A stretch of DNA of 15,549 bases from Chloroflexi bacterium RBG_19FT_COMBO_55_16. Its GTDB lineage: Bacteria; Chloroflexota; Anaerolineae; Anaerolineales; UBA4823. Of the stretch, positions 1 to 7,930 are shown piece after piece (the first letter of the stretch is position 1; each line of letters opens with the position of its first letter). The notes beneath the pieces were generated by a model that had not been told where the DNA came from, searched no databases, and saw only the letters and a program-made list of their open reading frames with translations. The translations under genes were made by a program, and so were the position numbers. The DNA lies in contig MGOK01000050.1 of NCBI GenBank assembly GCA_001795335.1, positions 12,084 to 27,632 of the forward strand. The letters run 5' to 3'.

Positions 1-3000
1 CAAACCCTGGCCGGACTGTTGTGGCCCGACTGGCCTGAGCAGGCCGCCCATACCAGCCTGCGCAGCGCCCTCTCCAATTTGCGCAAGATTATCGGCGATA
101 GCCGCGCCTCACCCCCTTTTCTATCTATCACCCGCGAGACAATCCAATTCAACCCCGCCAGCGATTATTGGCTCGACGTAACCGCTTTCAGGGCATCACT
201 GGCGGAAGATCGATTCCCGCAAGCTGGGATAGCTCAATTAGAACAGGCGGCTGCTTTATATTGCGGAGGGTTCCTGGAAGGATTTGGACTCAAAGATAGC
301 CCAGCCTTCGAAGAATGGGTTCTGCTCAAACGGGAACAGCTCAACCAGCAGGCGCTGTCCGTTTTGCATCGCCTGGGGGTGATCTATGAAGCGCGCCGCG
401 AATACGAACGCGCCATCCCCTATGCCTGGCGGCAGGTCGAATTGGAACCCTGGCTGGATGAATCTCACCAGCAGCTGATGCGCCTGCTGGCGCTCAATGG
501 CCAGCGTGGCGCGGCGTTAGCCCAATATGAATCCTGCTGCAAGCTGCTGGCCAAAGAACTGGGCGTCGAGCCAGCCGCAGAGACCATCCTGCTCTACGAG
601 AATATTCGGGACGGGTCACTCGTCAAGGCCGTTGAAGCACAAAGAGGCCTGCCAGCCCCCGGCAGACCGCCCTATAAAGGACTGGAATATTTCAACGAAG
701 ACGACGCCGATTTCTTTTTCGGCCGGGAGCTGCTGACAGCAAAACTGATCGCCCGCTTGCAGGAAACGCTCCTGCCTGGCCCAGAAGCTACCCAGGAGGG
801 GATCCGTTTCCTGGCGGTGCTCGGCGCCTCGGGCAGCGGCAAATCGTCCATCGTGCGCGCCGGACTGATCCCCGCCCTAAAAAGCGGCCAGCCGCTCGCC
901 AACGGAATGCTCCCCCCCACTAGCTCGGCCCGCTGGCCGATCCACGTGATCACCCCGACCGCTCATCCCCTGGCAGCCCTCGCCGCCAGCCTGACCTCCC
1001 GCTCCAGGTCCACGACCGCCTCTGCCAGGCTGCGCGCCGACTTGGCCCGCGACCCACGTAGCCTCCACCGATCTGCATTAAGCATGCTTACCCCTGACCC
1101 TTATCCCTTACCCCTCAGTAGGATAGATGCTGAAAGAAAAGGGAACTTGCTGTTGGTGGTCGATCAATTCGAGGAGCTCTTCACTCTGTGCCGGGATGAG
1201 GCTGAACGTAAGGCTTTTGTCGACAACCTGCTCTATGCTGCGGGCGCTAGGCGGGCAGAATCTGAGCCAACTGGCGGAGGAGATGATGGCTTGGTAATCG
1301 TGGTGATCGCCCTGCGCGCCGATTTCTACGCCGGCCGGGAGCTGCTGACAGCAAAACTGATCGCCCGCTTGCAGGAAACGCTCCTGCCTGGCCCAGAAGC
1401 TACCCAGGAGGGGATCCGTTTCCTGGCGGTGCTCGGCGCCTCGGGCAGCGGCAAATCGTCCATCGTGCGCGCCGGACTGATCCCCGCCCTAAAAAGCGGC
1501 CAGCCGCTCGCCAACGGAATGCTCCCCCCCACTAGCTCGGCCCGCTGGCCGATCCACGTGATCACCCCGACCGCTCATCCCCTGGCAGCCCTCGCCGCCA
1601 GCCTGACCTCCCGCTCCAGGTCCACGACCGCCTCTGCCAGGCTGAGCGCCGACTTGGCCCGCGACCCACGTAGCCTCCACCGATCTGCATTAAGCATGCT
1701 TACCCCTGACCCTTATCCCTTACCCCTCAGTAGGATAGATACTGAAAGAAAAGGGAACTTGCTGTTGGTGGTCGATCAATTCGAGGAGCTCTTCACTCTG
1801 TGCCGGGATGAGGCTGAACGTAAGGCTTTTGTCGACAACCTGCTCTATGCTGCGGGCGCTAGGCGGGCAGAATCTGAGCCAACTGGCGGAGGAGATGATG
1901 GCTTGGTAATCGTGGTGATCGCCCTGCGCGCCGATTTCTACGCCCACTGCGCGCCGTATCCCGACCTTCGCCAGGCGTTGAGCCAGCGGCAGGAATACAT
2001 TGGCCCGATGAACGCTACGGAACTGCGCCAGGCGATCGAGAAACCCGCCCAACGCGGTGTATGGAGCCTGGAGCCCGGATTGGTCGACCTGCTCTTGCAC
2101 GACAGCGGAGCTGAAGAGGGCAAGCAGCCTGAGCCTGGTGCATTGCCCCTGCTCTCCCACGCCCTGCTCGAAACCTGGGAGCGCCGGCGCGGTCGGACCC
2201 TCACCCTCTCCGGTTATGCTGAGGCAGGCGGTATACGCGGGGCGATCACGCACACCGCTGAGACGACTTTCGCCCGCCTATCGCCTGAGGAACAAGCGAT
2301 TGCGCGCAGTATCTTCCTGCAGCTGACCGAGCTGGGAGAGGCAGGGGCAGATACCCGCCGCCGCGCCACCCTGACCGAGCTGGTTCCCCCACCGGAGGAA
2401 GCACCGGCGCAGAGTGCGGCGACAGCCACCACCCTGAAAGCCCTGGTTGAGGCTCGCCTGATCACCACTTCTGCTGAGACTGCCGAAGTGGCCCACGAGG
2501 CCTTGATCCGTGAATGGGCCCGGCTGCGCCAATGGTTAGAGGAAAACCGGGCCAGCTTGCGGCTGCACCGCCAGATCACCGCCGCCGCTCAGGCGTGGGA
2601 ACGGCTACAGCGCGATCCGGGGGCGCTATATCGCGGGACGCAGCTGGCCCAAGCTTTGGATTGGGCCAAGGCCCATGCAAAGGACCTGAACGTCCTGGAA
2701 CGGGCTTTTCTGGAGCAGTCCAACGCTTGGGCTGAGAAAGAAGCCGCCGAGCGCGAAGCGCAGCGCCAGCGAGAGCTGGAAGCGGCGCGCAAACTGGCCG
2801 AGGCGGAGCGACAGCGCGCGCAAGAAGAAGCCCGCAACGCTGAGCAACTCAGGCGCCGCGCCTTGTTCCTGATCGGTGCGTTCATCCTCGCCGCAATTCT
2901 GGCAGCCGCAGCGCTTTTCCTTGGCCGCCAGGCCAGATTGAACGCCAACCAGGCAGAGCAAGAAGCCTTAACCGCTCGCTCGCAAGAATTGGCGGCGCAA

Positions 3001-5046
3001 GCGATTAACAACCTGGAAACGGACCCTGAACGGAGCATCTTACTGGCGCTGCAGGCCGTGTCAGCTGCGAAAACACTGGAGGCAGAAAATGCCTTGCACC
3101 GCGCCGTCCAGGCTTCGCGCGCGGTGTTGACCCTTTCAGGGCACACGGGTGATGTTTGGGCAGTGGCCTTCAGCCCGGATGGGAAACGCATTGCCACCGC
3201 CAGCGCGGACGGAACTGCAATGATCTGGGACGCCTCTACCGGCGTAGTTTTATCCACCCTGACCGGTCATTCCGATGAGGTGGTCAACCTGGCCTATAGC
3301 CCGGATGGGGAGCGCCTGGCGACTGCCAGTCTCGGCGGCACAATCAGGTTGTGGAATGCCTCGACAGGAGAGGCGTTGTTCACTTTCTCAATCTCTACAG
3401 GCGATTCCGGGGCCATCGCTTTTAGCCCGGATGGGGCGCACCTCGTCACAGCCGGCGAAGCCGGGGCGATCATCTTCTGGAATTCCTCGAGCGGAGAGCG
3501 GCTGCTCACGCTTTCGGCCCACGCCAGCCAAGTCAGTGATCTCGCTTTCAGCCCGGACGGGGAACGCCTGGCCACCGCTTCCGAAGGGGGCGAGGCGAAG
3601 GTATGGAACGTGGCAGGTCTGCTCGCCTTGGCTGAGAAGCCGGGGACCTCCCCGCCCACTGGCCAGGAGCTGCTCACCTTGACCGGTCATACAAATACCA
3701 TCAGCGACCTGGCCTTCAGCCCGGATGGCACCCGCCTGGCCACTGCCAGCTTTGACCTCACGGCCAAAGTGTGGGATGCCTCCAATGGAGAACTGTTCTT
3801 GACCCTTTCCGGCCACACCAATGGGCTGCGTGGGGTCGTTTATAGCCCGGAGGGGAGCATCCTGGTCACAGGTGGCCAGGATGGCATCGCCAAAGTGTGG
3901 GACGCGACCTCAGGAGAGGCGCTTTTCACCCTGGCCGGCCAGCCCGGCGCGGTCAATGCTGTCGCCATCAGCCCGGATGGGAGCCGCGCAGCAACCGCCG
4001 GGCGGGATGGAACCGCCAAGGTGTGGGACATTTCCCCCACAGGTCGTGGGGAGCTGCTGACTGCGACTGGTTTTGCTGGCATCTTTGGCCCTGCCGGGGC
4101 GCGCTTGACCACAGTGGACTTCGAGGGAAGCAACACGCTCAAGATTCAAGAATGGGACCTCTCTCCGGCGATACCTCTGGCGCCCATTCACACCGCTACG
4201 CTAAACCACGCTGCACCGGTTGTGGCCGGCACATTCAGTCCCGATCGAAAGCGCGTGGCAACAGCCAGTGCAGATATGCTGGCCCATGTTTGGGATTTAG
4301 CCTCCGGTCAAGAACTATATACTTTCTCCATAGGTTCTCACACGGACGGGGTGGCGGCGATTGATGTCAGCCCGAATGGCGCTCGTCTGGCAACCGCCAG
4401 CTATGATGGTACGGCCCGCATCTGGGACATGACCAGCGGGAAGGAATTGCTTTCCCTATCCGGCGAGACCGACCAAGTCTGGGGGGTAGCCTTCAGCCCG
4501 GATGGGAAACGCATTGCCACAGGAAACACAGATAATACGGCCGTTGTTTGGGACGCGGCGAGCGGCCAACCGCTGCTCACTTTGAGGGGGCATGGGATGG
4601 TTGTGACGAGCGTGGCCTTCAGCCCGTATGGGAATTTCCTGGCCACGGGCAGCATGGATGGCACAGCCAAAATCTGGGACACACTGACCGGCCAGGTACT
4701 GCACACCCTCTCCGGGCACACAGCCACGCTGCTTGGCGTCACTTTCAGCCCGGATGGAGAATACCTGGTCACAGCCAGCAACGATGGGACTGCTAAGGTA
4801 TGGGATGTGGAGCGTGGCCAGGTATTACTTACCCTCACCGGCCACGCTGGCATGGTGAATTCCGTCGCATTCAGCCCGGATGGAAATCGCCTGGCCACGG
4901 GCAGCTATCAAGACGGGACGGTGCGCGTTTATTTCTTGCGCATCGAAGACCTGGTGGCTTTGGCCAAGACTCGCCTGACGCGCTGGTTCACACCAGAGGA
5001 ATGCCGCCAGTATCTCCACACGGAGCAGTGCCCCGCCGGGCCATAA
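1..5046 (+). CDS. SARP/BTAD regulator fused to nSTAND1-like NTPase and 14-blade WD40 (5' partial)
   Basis: The frame is open from base 1, so the gene is 5'-truncated; TTG 19 is only the first possible start. Residues below are counted from TTG 19. Residues 1-50 are the end of an OmpR/SARP-type winged helix (LLWPDWPE..SLRSALSNLRKIIGD). Residues ~52-200 are a BTAD domain. An nSTAND1-type entry motif (PYKGLEYF..ED) starts at ~218, followed by two P-loop cores: Walker A GASGSGKSS with K275 and K479, Walker B LLLVVDQFEE with D382 and D586. The hallmark VAHEALIREWARLRQWLEE lies at ~820-850. A charged coiled coil (~895-946) runs into one hydrophobic segment (~948-969). WD40 blades run from ~1036 to ~1645; I count 14, consistent with two seven-bladed propellers, with blade 8 degenerate. 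In this family the NTPase is thought to switch on ligand binding by the propeller and to control the DNA-binding or BTAD end; that role is inferred here. The ligand and target are unknown. The gene ends 6 bp before a convergent operon. Confidence 0.9.
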   Translation, partial: QTLAGLLWPDWPEQAAHTSLRSALSNLRKIIGDSRASPPFLSITRETIQFNPASDYWLDVTAFRASLAEDRFPQAGIAQLEQAAALYCGGFLEGFGLKDSPAFEEWVLLKREQLNQQALSVLHRLGVIYEARREYERAIPYAWRQVELEPWLDESHQQLMRLLALNGQRGAALAQYESCCKLLAKELGVEPAAETILLYENIRDGSLVKAVEAQRGLPAPGRPPYKGLEYFNEDDADFFFGRELLTAKLIARLQETLLPGPEATQEGIRFLAVLGASGSGKSSIVRAGLIPALKSGQPLANGMLPPTSSARWPIHVITPTAHPLAALAASLTSRSRSTTASARLRADLARDPRSLHRSALSMLTPDPYPLPLSRIDAERKGNLLLVVDQFEELFTLCRDEAERKAFVDNLLYAAGARRAESEPTGGGDDGLVIVVIALRADFYAGRELLTAKLIARLQETLLPGPEATQEGIRFLAVLGASGSGKSSIVRAGLIPALKSGQPLANGMLPPTSSARWPIHVITPTAHPLAALAASLTSRSRSTTASARLSADLARDPRSLHRSALSMLTPDPYPLPLSRIDTERKGNLLLVVDQFEELFTLCRDEAERKAFVDNLLYAAGARRAESEPTGGGDDGLVIVVIALRADFYAHCAPYPDLRQALSQRQEYIGPMNATELRQAIEKPAQRGVWSLEPGLVDLLLHDSGAEEGKQPEPGALPLLSHALLETWERRRGRTLTLSGYAEAGGIRGAITHTAETTFARLSPEEQAIARSIFLQLTELGEAGADTRRRATLTELVPPPEEAPAQSAATATTLKALVEARLITTSAETAEVAHEALIREWARLRQWLEENRASLRLHRQITAAAQAWERLQRDPGALYRGTQLAQALDWAKAHAKDLNVLERAFLEQSNAWAEKEAAEREAQRQRELEAARKLAEAERQRAQEEARNAEQLRRRALFLIGAFILAAILAAAALFLGRQARLNANQAEQEALTARSQELAAQAINNLETDPERSILLALQAVSAAKTLEAENALHRAVQASRAVLTLSGHTGDVWAVAFSPDGKRIATASADGTAMIWDASTGVVLSTLTGHSDEVVNLAYSPDGERLATASLGGTIRLWNASTGEALFTFSISTGDSGAIAFSPDGAHLVTAGEAGAIIFWNSSSGERLLTLSAHASQVSDLAFSPDGERLATASEGGEAKVWNVAGLLALAEKPGTSPPTGQELLTLTGHTNTISDLAFSPDGTRLATASFDLTAKVWDASNGELFLTLSGHTNGLRGVVYSPEGSILVTGGQDGIAKVWDATSGEALFTLAGQPGAVNAVAISPDGSRAATAGRDGTAKVWDISPTGRGELLTATGFAGIFGPAGARLTTVDFEGSNTLKIQEWDLSPAIPLAPIHTATLNHAAPVVAGTFSPDRKRVATASADMLAHVWDLASGQELYTFSIGSHTDGVAAIDVSPNGARLATASYDGTARIWDMTSGKELLSLSGETDQVWGVAFSPDGKRIATGNTDNTAVVWDAASGQPLLTLRGHGMVVTSVAFSPYGNFLATGSMDGTAKIWDTLTGQVLHTLSGHTATLLGVTFSPDGEYLVTASNDGTAKVWDVERGQVLLTLTGHAGMVNSVAFSPDGNRLATGSYQDGTVRVYFLRIEDLVALAKTRLTRWFTPEECRQYLHTEQCPAGP
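1091..1114 (-). other. Putative G-quadruplex motif on the template strand, copy 1
   Basis: The + strand shows four C-tracts of 4, 3, 3 and 4 bases (1091-1094, 1098-1100, 1105-1107, 1111-1114) separated by 3, 4 and 3 bases. The - strand therefore fits the G3+ N1-7 quadruplex rule. It encodes a low-complexity Pro-rich linker (TPDPYPLPLS) between Walker A and Walker B. Folding is inferred, not shown. Confidence 0.6.
1703..1726 (-). other. Putative G-quadruplex motif on the template strand, copy 2
   Basis: This is the exact copy of the 1091-1114 motif, 612 bp downstream within the second duplication unit, with the same four tracts and loop lengths. Confidence 0.6.
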
Positions 5047-5052
5047 TCTGGC

Positions 5053-5985
5053 TTAATCGTAAGGCTTTACCTGAACTTTCTCAACCAAAGCAATAACCAG
5101 GCTTTTCTCCACCAGGCCGGTGCCCAGCGTTTGGGTATTAGCTGCGCCGGCCGCCGTGCCCAGGCGCAGCGCGTCTGGAAATGATATCCCCCGGGCTATC
5201 CCCAGGATCAAGCCGCCAAAGAACGCATCCCCGCTGCCGACCGGAGCGAGGGCCTCGACCGGGGGCGGCGAGGCGACCCAGACGCCAGCCGCATCCCCAG
5301 CTACCGCTCCGTCCACACCCAAAGTGATCACAGCCGACGACGCCCCTATCTGGCGCAGCTTCTGGAGTGCAGCGACAGCCTTTGCCAGGGAGTCGATCTC
5401 TTCCCCAAGCAGCTCACCAGCCTCGGCGGCGTTCAGCTTGATCAACCACGGATTTAGATTCAGGACCTGGCGCAAAGGATCGCCGTGGGTGTCAACCAGG
5501 ACGGGCACTCCCTGCGCGTGGGCCAGTTGGTGCAGGCGGGCGTAACTATCCTGTGGGGCGCCGGGGGGGAGACTACCGGATAAAGCCACCCAATTGGCGC
5601 CGACTAAACTTGCCTCAAAGACCGATTCAAATTTCCGCCAAGTCGCTAGATCGATCGTTGGGCCCTTCTCATACACCTCAGTCAATTGCCTGTTCAAAGG
5701 GTCAATCACCGAATAGCAGCTACGTGTCTCCCCTTCAGCCCAGGCGATGCTGGCTGGAATTTCTTCGCCCGCCAACTGTTCTTCGATCCAGTGACCGTTA
5801 TGACCAGCTAACAAAACACAGGCGCGCACCTCGCCACCCAGCTGTTTAATGGTGCGGGACACATTCAGCCCCTTCCCACCCGCCACCGCGACGACGCGTT
5901 CAGGCCGGTGAATGCCGCCCAGGCGATAGCCTGGCACCAGGATGGCCTTGTCGATCGATGGGTTTGGCGTAACGGTTAGGATCAT
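5053..5985 (-). CDS. 1-phosphofructokinase-family hexose-phosphate kinase (PfkB, FruK/LacC type)
   Basis: This 310-residue cytoplasmic kinase of the PfkB superfamily probably phosphorylates a ketohexose phosphate (fructose-1-P or tagatose-6-P) with ATP to give a bisphosphate. The FruK/LacC opening MILTVTPNPSIDKA is present, with PfkB signature 1 at residues 36-41 (GGKGLN) and signature 2 PVGSGDAFFGG holding the probable catalytic base D253. I chose ATG at 5985, which overlaps the previous gene's TGA by 1 nt (TGATG). A GTG one codon earlier (5988) is also possible. It is the last gene of the five-gene operon. With the LacD-type aldolase two genes upstream, tagatose-6-phosphate kinase is the most natural role, but LacC and FruK cannot be separated by eye. 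No clear terminator follows; the stop is 6 bp from the stop of the convergent WD40 gene. Confidence 0.9.
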   Translation of the reverse strand: MILTVTPNPSIDKAILVPGYRLGGIHRPERVVAVAGGKGLNVSRTIKQLGGEVRACVLLAGHNGHWIEEQLAGEEIPASIAWAEGETRSCYSVIDPLNRQLTEVYEKGPTIDLATWRKFESVFEASLVGANWVALSGSLPPGAPQDSYARLHQLAHAQGVPVLVDTHGDPLRQVLNLNPWLIKLNAAEAGELLGEEIDSLAKAVAALQKLRQIGASSAVITLGVDGAVAGDAAGVWVASPPPVEALAPVGSGDAFFGGLILGIARGISFPDALRLGTAAGAANTQTLGTGLVEKSLVIALVEKVQVKPYD

Positions 5986-6902
5986 CACACCGCCATGGCT
6001 TCCTGAAGCGTGGGTTGAGCTGCGGTGCCGCCGTGGGCGCGGGTCGAAAGTGAACCACAGGCTACGGCTAAGCGCAGCGTAGCTTCCAAAGACCAGCCTT
6101 GCAGAAAGCCATAAATAAAGCCTGCGTCGAAGGAATCCCCGGCCCCAACGGTATCCACCACCTCTACTGAAAGAGCGGGGATATGTATGATCTCATTCCC
6201 GCGCTGTGCGATCGCCCCCCGTTCCCCGAGCTTGACGGCGACAATTGGCACATCTTCGGCGAGCGCTTTTAGAGCCCCCTCCAAGCTTGAGGCTTGCGTC
6301 AGGGCTAGGGCTTCCACCTCATTCGGAAAAAAGACAGTGGTGGAGTTGAGGGATGCGGCGACTCCAGCCCATTGCCCTGAAGGGTCCCAGTTTGTATCCA
6401 GGGAGGTTGAGGCTCCCAAAGCATGCGCCCTGTGGAACAGATCTGGTAGACCAGGCAACAACGCGGTCTGTAAGAAATAACTGGCGACATGCAGATGGCG
6501 CGCCCTGCGTAAAAGATTATCAGTCACCTGGTCAGCGCGCAGGGCATTCATCGTCCCGATATGGGTCAAGATCGCCCGGTCAACTCCTCGGTCCAGGATC
6601 ACGCTCACCCCGGTTTTTTGGTCAGGATAGGCAATGACCTGGCCGACGTCGACGCCCCGGCTGGCGAGCGCTTCCAACATGAAATTCCCAAAAATGTCCT
6701 TCCCGACGATGCCAATGAAAGCCACCTTCAGTCCCAAGCGTGCCGCCCCACAGGCAAAGATGGCCGAAGAGGATCCAATTGTCAGGGTAGCATCTTCAGC
6801 CAGGGTCTCTTGCTGTCCAAAACGCGGTTCTAGATTGGGGTCAGAGAGGATCAGATCGGGGTTGATCTCCCCCGCTACCAGGAGGTCGACCTCTTTAGCC
6901 AT
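5985..6902 (-). CDS. PfkB-family (ribokinase-like) carbohydrate kinase
   Basis: A 305-residue sugar kinase of the ribokinase branch. The C-terminal signature DTVGAGDSFDAGFIYGFL is intact, with D256 as the likely catalytic base. The N-terminal glycine signature is altered to GSSSAIFA (residues 43-50) in place of the usual GGxxxN, which suggests a substrate other than plain ribose or fructose. The frame stays open upstream to 7217, but that stretch overlaps the aldolase gene and looks nothing like a kinase. ATG 6902 overlaps the aldolase TAA by one base (TAATG) and gives a normal family length and N-terminus. No SD is seen, so translation is probably coupled. The kinase may phosphorylate the incoming free sugar while the next gene acts on the sugar phosphate; this division of labour is inference. 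Confidence 0.9.
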   Translation of the reverse strand: MAKEVDLLVAGEINPDLILSDPNLEPRFGQQETLAEDATLTIGSSSAIFACGAARLGLKVAFIGIVGKDIFGNFMLEALASRGVDVGQVIAYPDQKTGVSVILDRGVDRAILTHIGTMNALRADQVTDNLLRRARHLHVASYFLQTALLPGLPDLFHRAHALGASTSLDTNWDPSGQWAGVAASLNSTTVFFPNEVEALALTQASSLEGALKALAEDVPIVAVKLGERGAIAQRGNEIIHIPALSVEVVDTVGAGDSFDAGFIYGFLQGWSLEATLRLAVACGSLSTRAHGGTAAQPTLQEAMAV

Positions 6903-7900
6903 TATGCTTGGTAAGCTGTATGCCAGCCTTCCCGAACCGAGTCCGCCAGACCTGGGAAAAAATCCCTCCACGGACGTGCATAACGCTCGGCGATTTCTGC
7001 CAGCCGGTCGAGACGCTTGGCGGCCACGGCGATCATCCAGGCCCGCCTCTCCTGAGGAGGTAAGGGGATGCCCTCTTTCCACAAGGCGCGCCCGGCGATG
7101 TACCCCGACGCTCCCGAGCGACAAGCGACTGTCACCTGGCGGGTAAACACCTCGAAGTCCACCCCCGCGCTGAGAACCGTCCAGGGACAAGGGGAGGCCG
7201 CCGAGACGGCTCGGCACGCCCGCCCCCAGCTGGCTTCATCGCGGTCGAAATTGGCATCCACTGGAAATTCTAGCTTTAACACATCTGGCCCTAAGGTGCC
7301 CAGCCTCCGGGCGATCTCGGCGATCAACTGGGGTCGCTGAGCTGCGAACTCGGCAGAATTTTTATCCGCGTCCTGATCGATGCTGTAGGAAACCGGTTCC
7401 AGGAAAAAGGCGATATCAGCGTGCCAACAGGCCTGAATCAGCTCGGCGATCGACTCTTCCTGTCGTTTGGTCAATTCGCCAGCTCCAGGATGGTAGTAAA
7501 CGAGAAACTTAACTGCATTCGCTCCCATGCGCTTGGCTTTCTCCACCCCCCAATCGGCCAGCAGGCTGGAAGCGCGGGCCGTGTCAGAGCCGGTGTAGCC
7601 TGTCTCCTCGACAGCGACAAGCAGCCCTGTTCGTCCAGGTAAGGCTCCACTGGCGATGCTCTGCGCTGCGCCATAGACCGGATCGAGCAGGACGGCGCTC
7701 GCATGGGGGGCCAGAGCCTCCACCACCGCGGCTTTGGCAGCCACGACTTGCTCATAGGTCACCTGCCCTGGCGCTCCGGGGTTGATCATCTTAATAAACG
7801 ATTGGCGATGATCAAAAGCCAGGATACTGAAGATGCCGGCCAGGCTCGAAGTGGCAGCCAGACCACGAATTTTTCCAATGGAGAGGTTGTTTTCAGGCAT
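6902..7900 (-). CDS. lacD: LacD-type class I aldolase (tagatose-1,6-bisphosphate aldolase family)
   Basis: A 332-residue member of the DeoC/LacD aldolase family. Family members cleave tagatose 1,6-bisphosphate (and related ketose bisphosphates) to dihydroxyacetone phosphate and glyceraldehyde 3-phosphate through a lysine Schiff base. Visible landmarks: ILAFDHRQSF near residues 26-35, LLDPVYG at 71-77, VEETGYT at 97-103, AVKFLVYYHP at 129-138, the probable Schiff-base lysine K209 in DVLKLEFPV, and the phosphate-binding-like SAGV and SGYIAGRALWKEG near the C-terminus. ATG 7900 is supported by a good SD 7 nt away. The sulfosugar aldolase YihT belongs to the same family, but the local sequence and the AgaS-like neighbour fit LacD better. 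The exact substrate is unproven. Confidence 0.85.
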   Translation of the reverse strand: MPENNLSIGKIRGLAATSSLAGIFSILAFDHRQSFIKMINPGAPGQVTYEQVVAAKAAVVEALAPHASAVLLDPVYGAAQSIASGALPGRTGLLVAVEETGYTGSDTARASSLLADWGVEKAKRMGANAVKFLVYYHPGAGELTKRQEESIAELIQACWHADIAFFLEPVSYSIDQDADKNSAEFAAQRPQLIAEIARRLGTLGPDVLKLEFPVDANFDRDEASWGRACRAVSAASPCPWTVLSAGVDFEVFTRQVTVACRSGASGYIAGRALWKEGIPLPPQERRAWMIAVAAKRLDRLAEIAERYARPWRDFFPGLADSVREGWHTAYQA

Positions 7901-7907
7901 ATAAAAA

Positions 7908-7912
7908 CTCCC
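7908..7912 (-). promoter_or_regulatory. Ribosome binding site of the aldolase gene
   Basis: On the - strand this reads GGGAG, 7 nt before ATG 7900, in the 30-nt gap after the SIS gene. It is the clearest SD in the sugar operon and fixes the aldolase start. Confidence 0.7.
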
Positions 7913-7930
7913 GTAGATCGAACATCTATC

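Larger units (their letters stand above)
721..1944 (+). repeat. In-frame 612-bp tandem duplication of the NTPase core (2 copies)
   Basis: Copy 1 is 721-1332 and copy 2 is 1333-1944. By eye I find two differences in 612 bases: C1033/A1645 (Arg to Ser) and G1129/A1741 (Ala to Thr). The unit is 204 codons, so the frame is kept. It starts at the GREL motif and runs through Walker A, Walker B and the sensor-like strand ending ALRADFYA. Only copy 2 continues into the normal downstream helical domain (HCAPYPDLRQ). The near identity points to a very recent event or to an assembly chimera of two strains. Confidence 0.97.

Noticed and set aside
2589..3257. Long antisense open frame (222 codons) opposite the coiled coil and first WD40 blades
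   Set aside because: It is Ser/Ala/Arg-rich with no domain, as expected for the complement of GC-rich repetitive coding sequence.
5040..5052. Small hairpin GCCA/TGGC between the convergent WD40 gene and sugar operon
   Set aside because: The stem is only four pairs and there is no T-run on either strand, so it does not qualify as a terminator.
6903..7217. N-terminal extension of the first PfkB kinase
   Set aside because: It overlaps the aldolase coding region in another frame, is Arg/Gly-rich and unlike any kinase; the TAATG overlap gives a better start at 6902.
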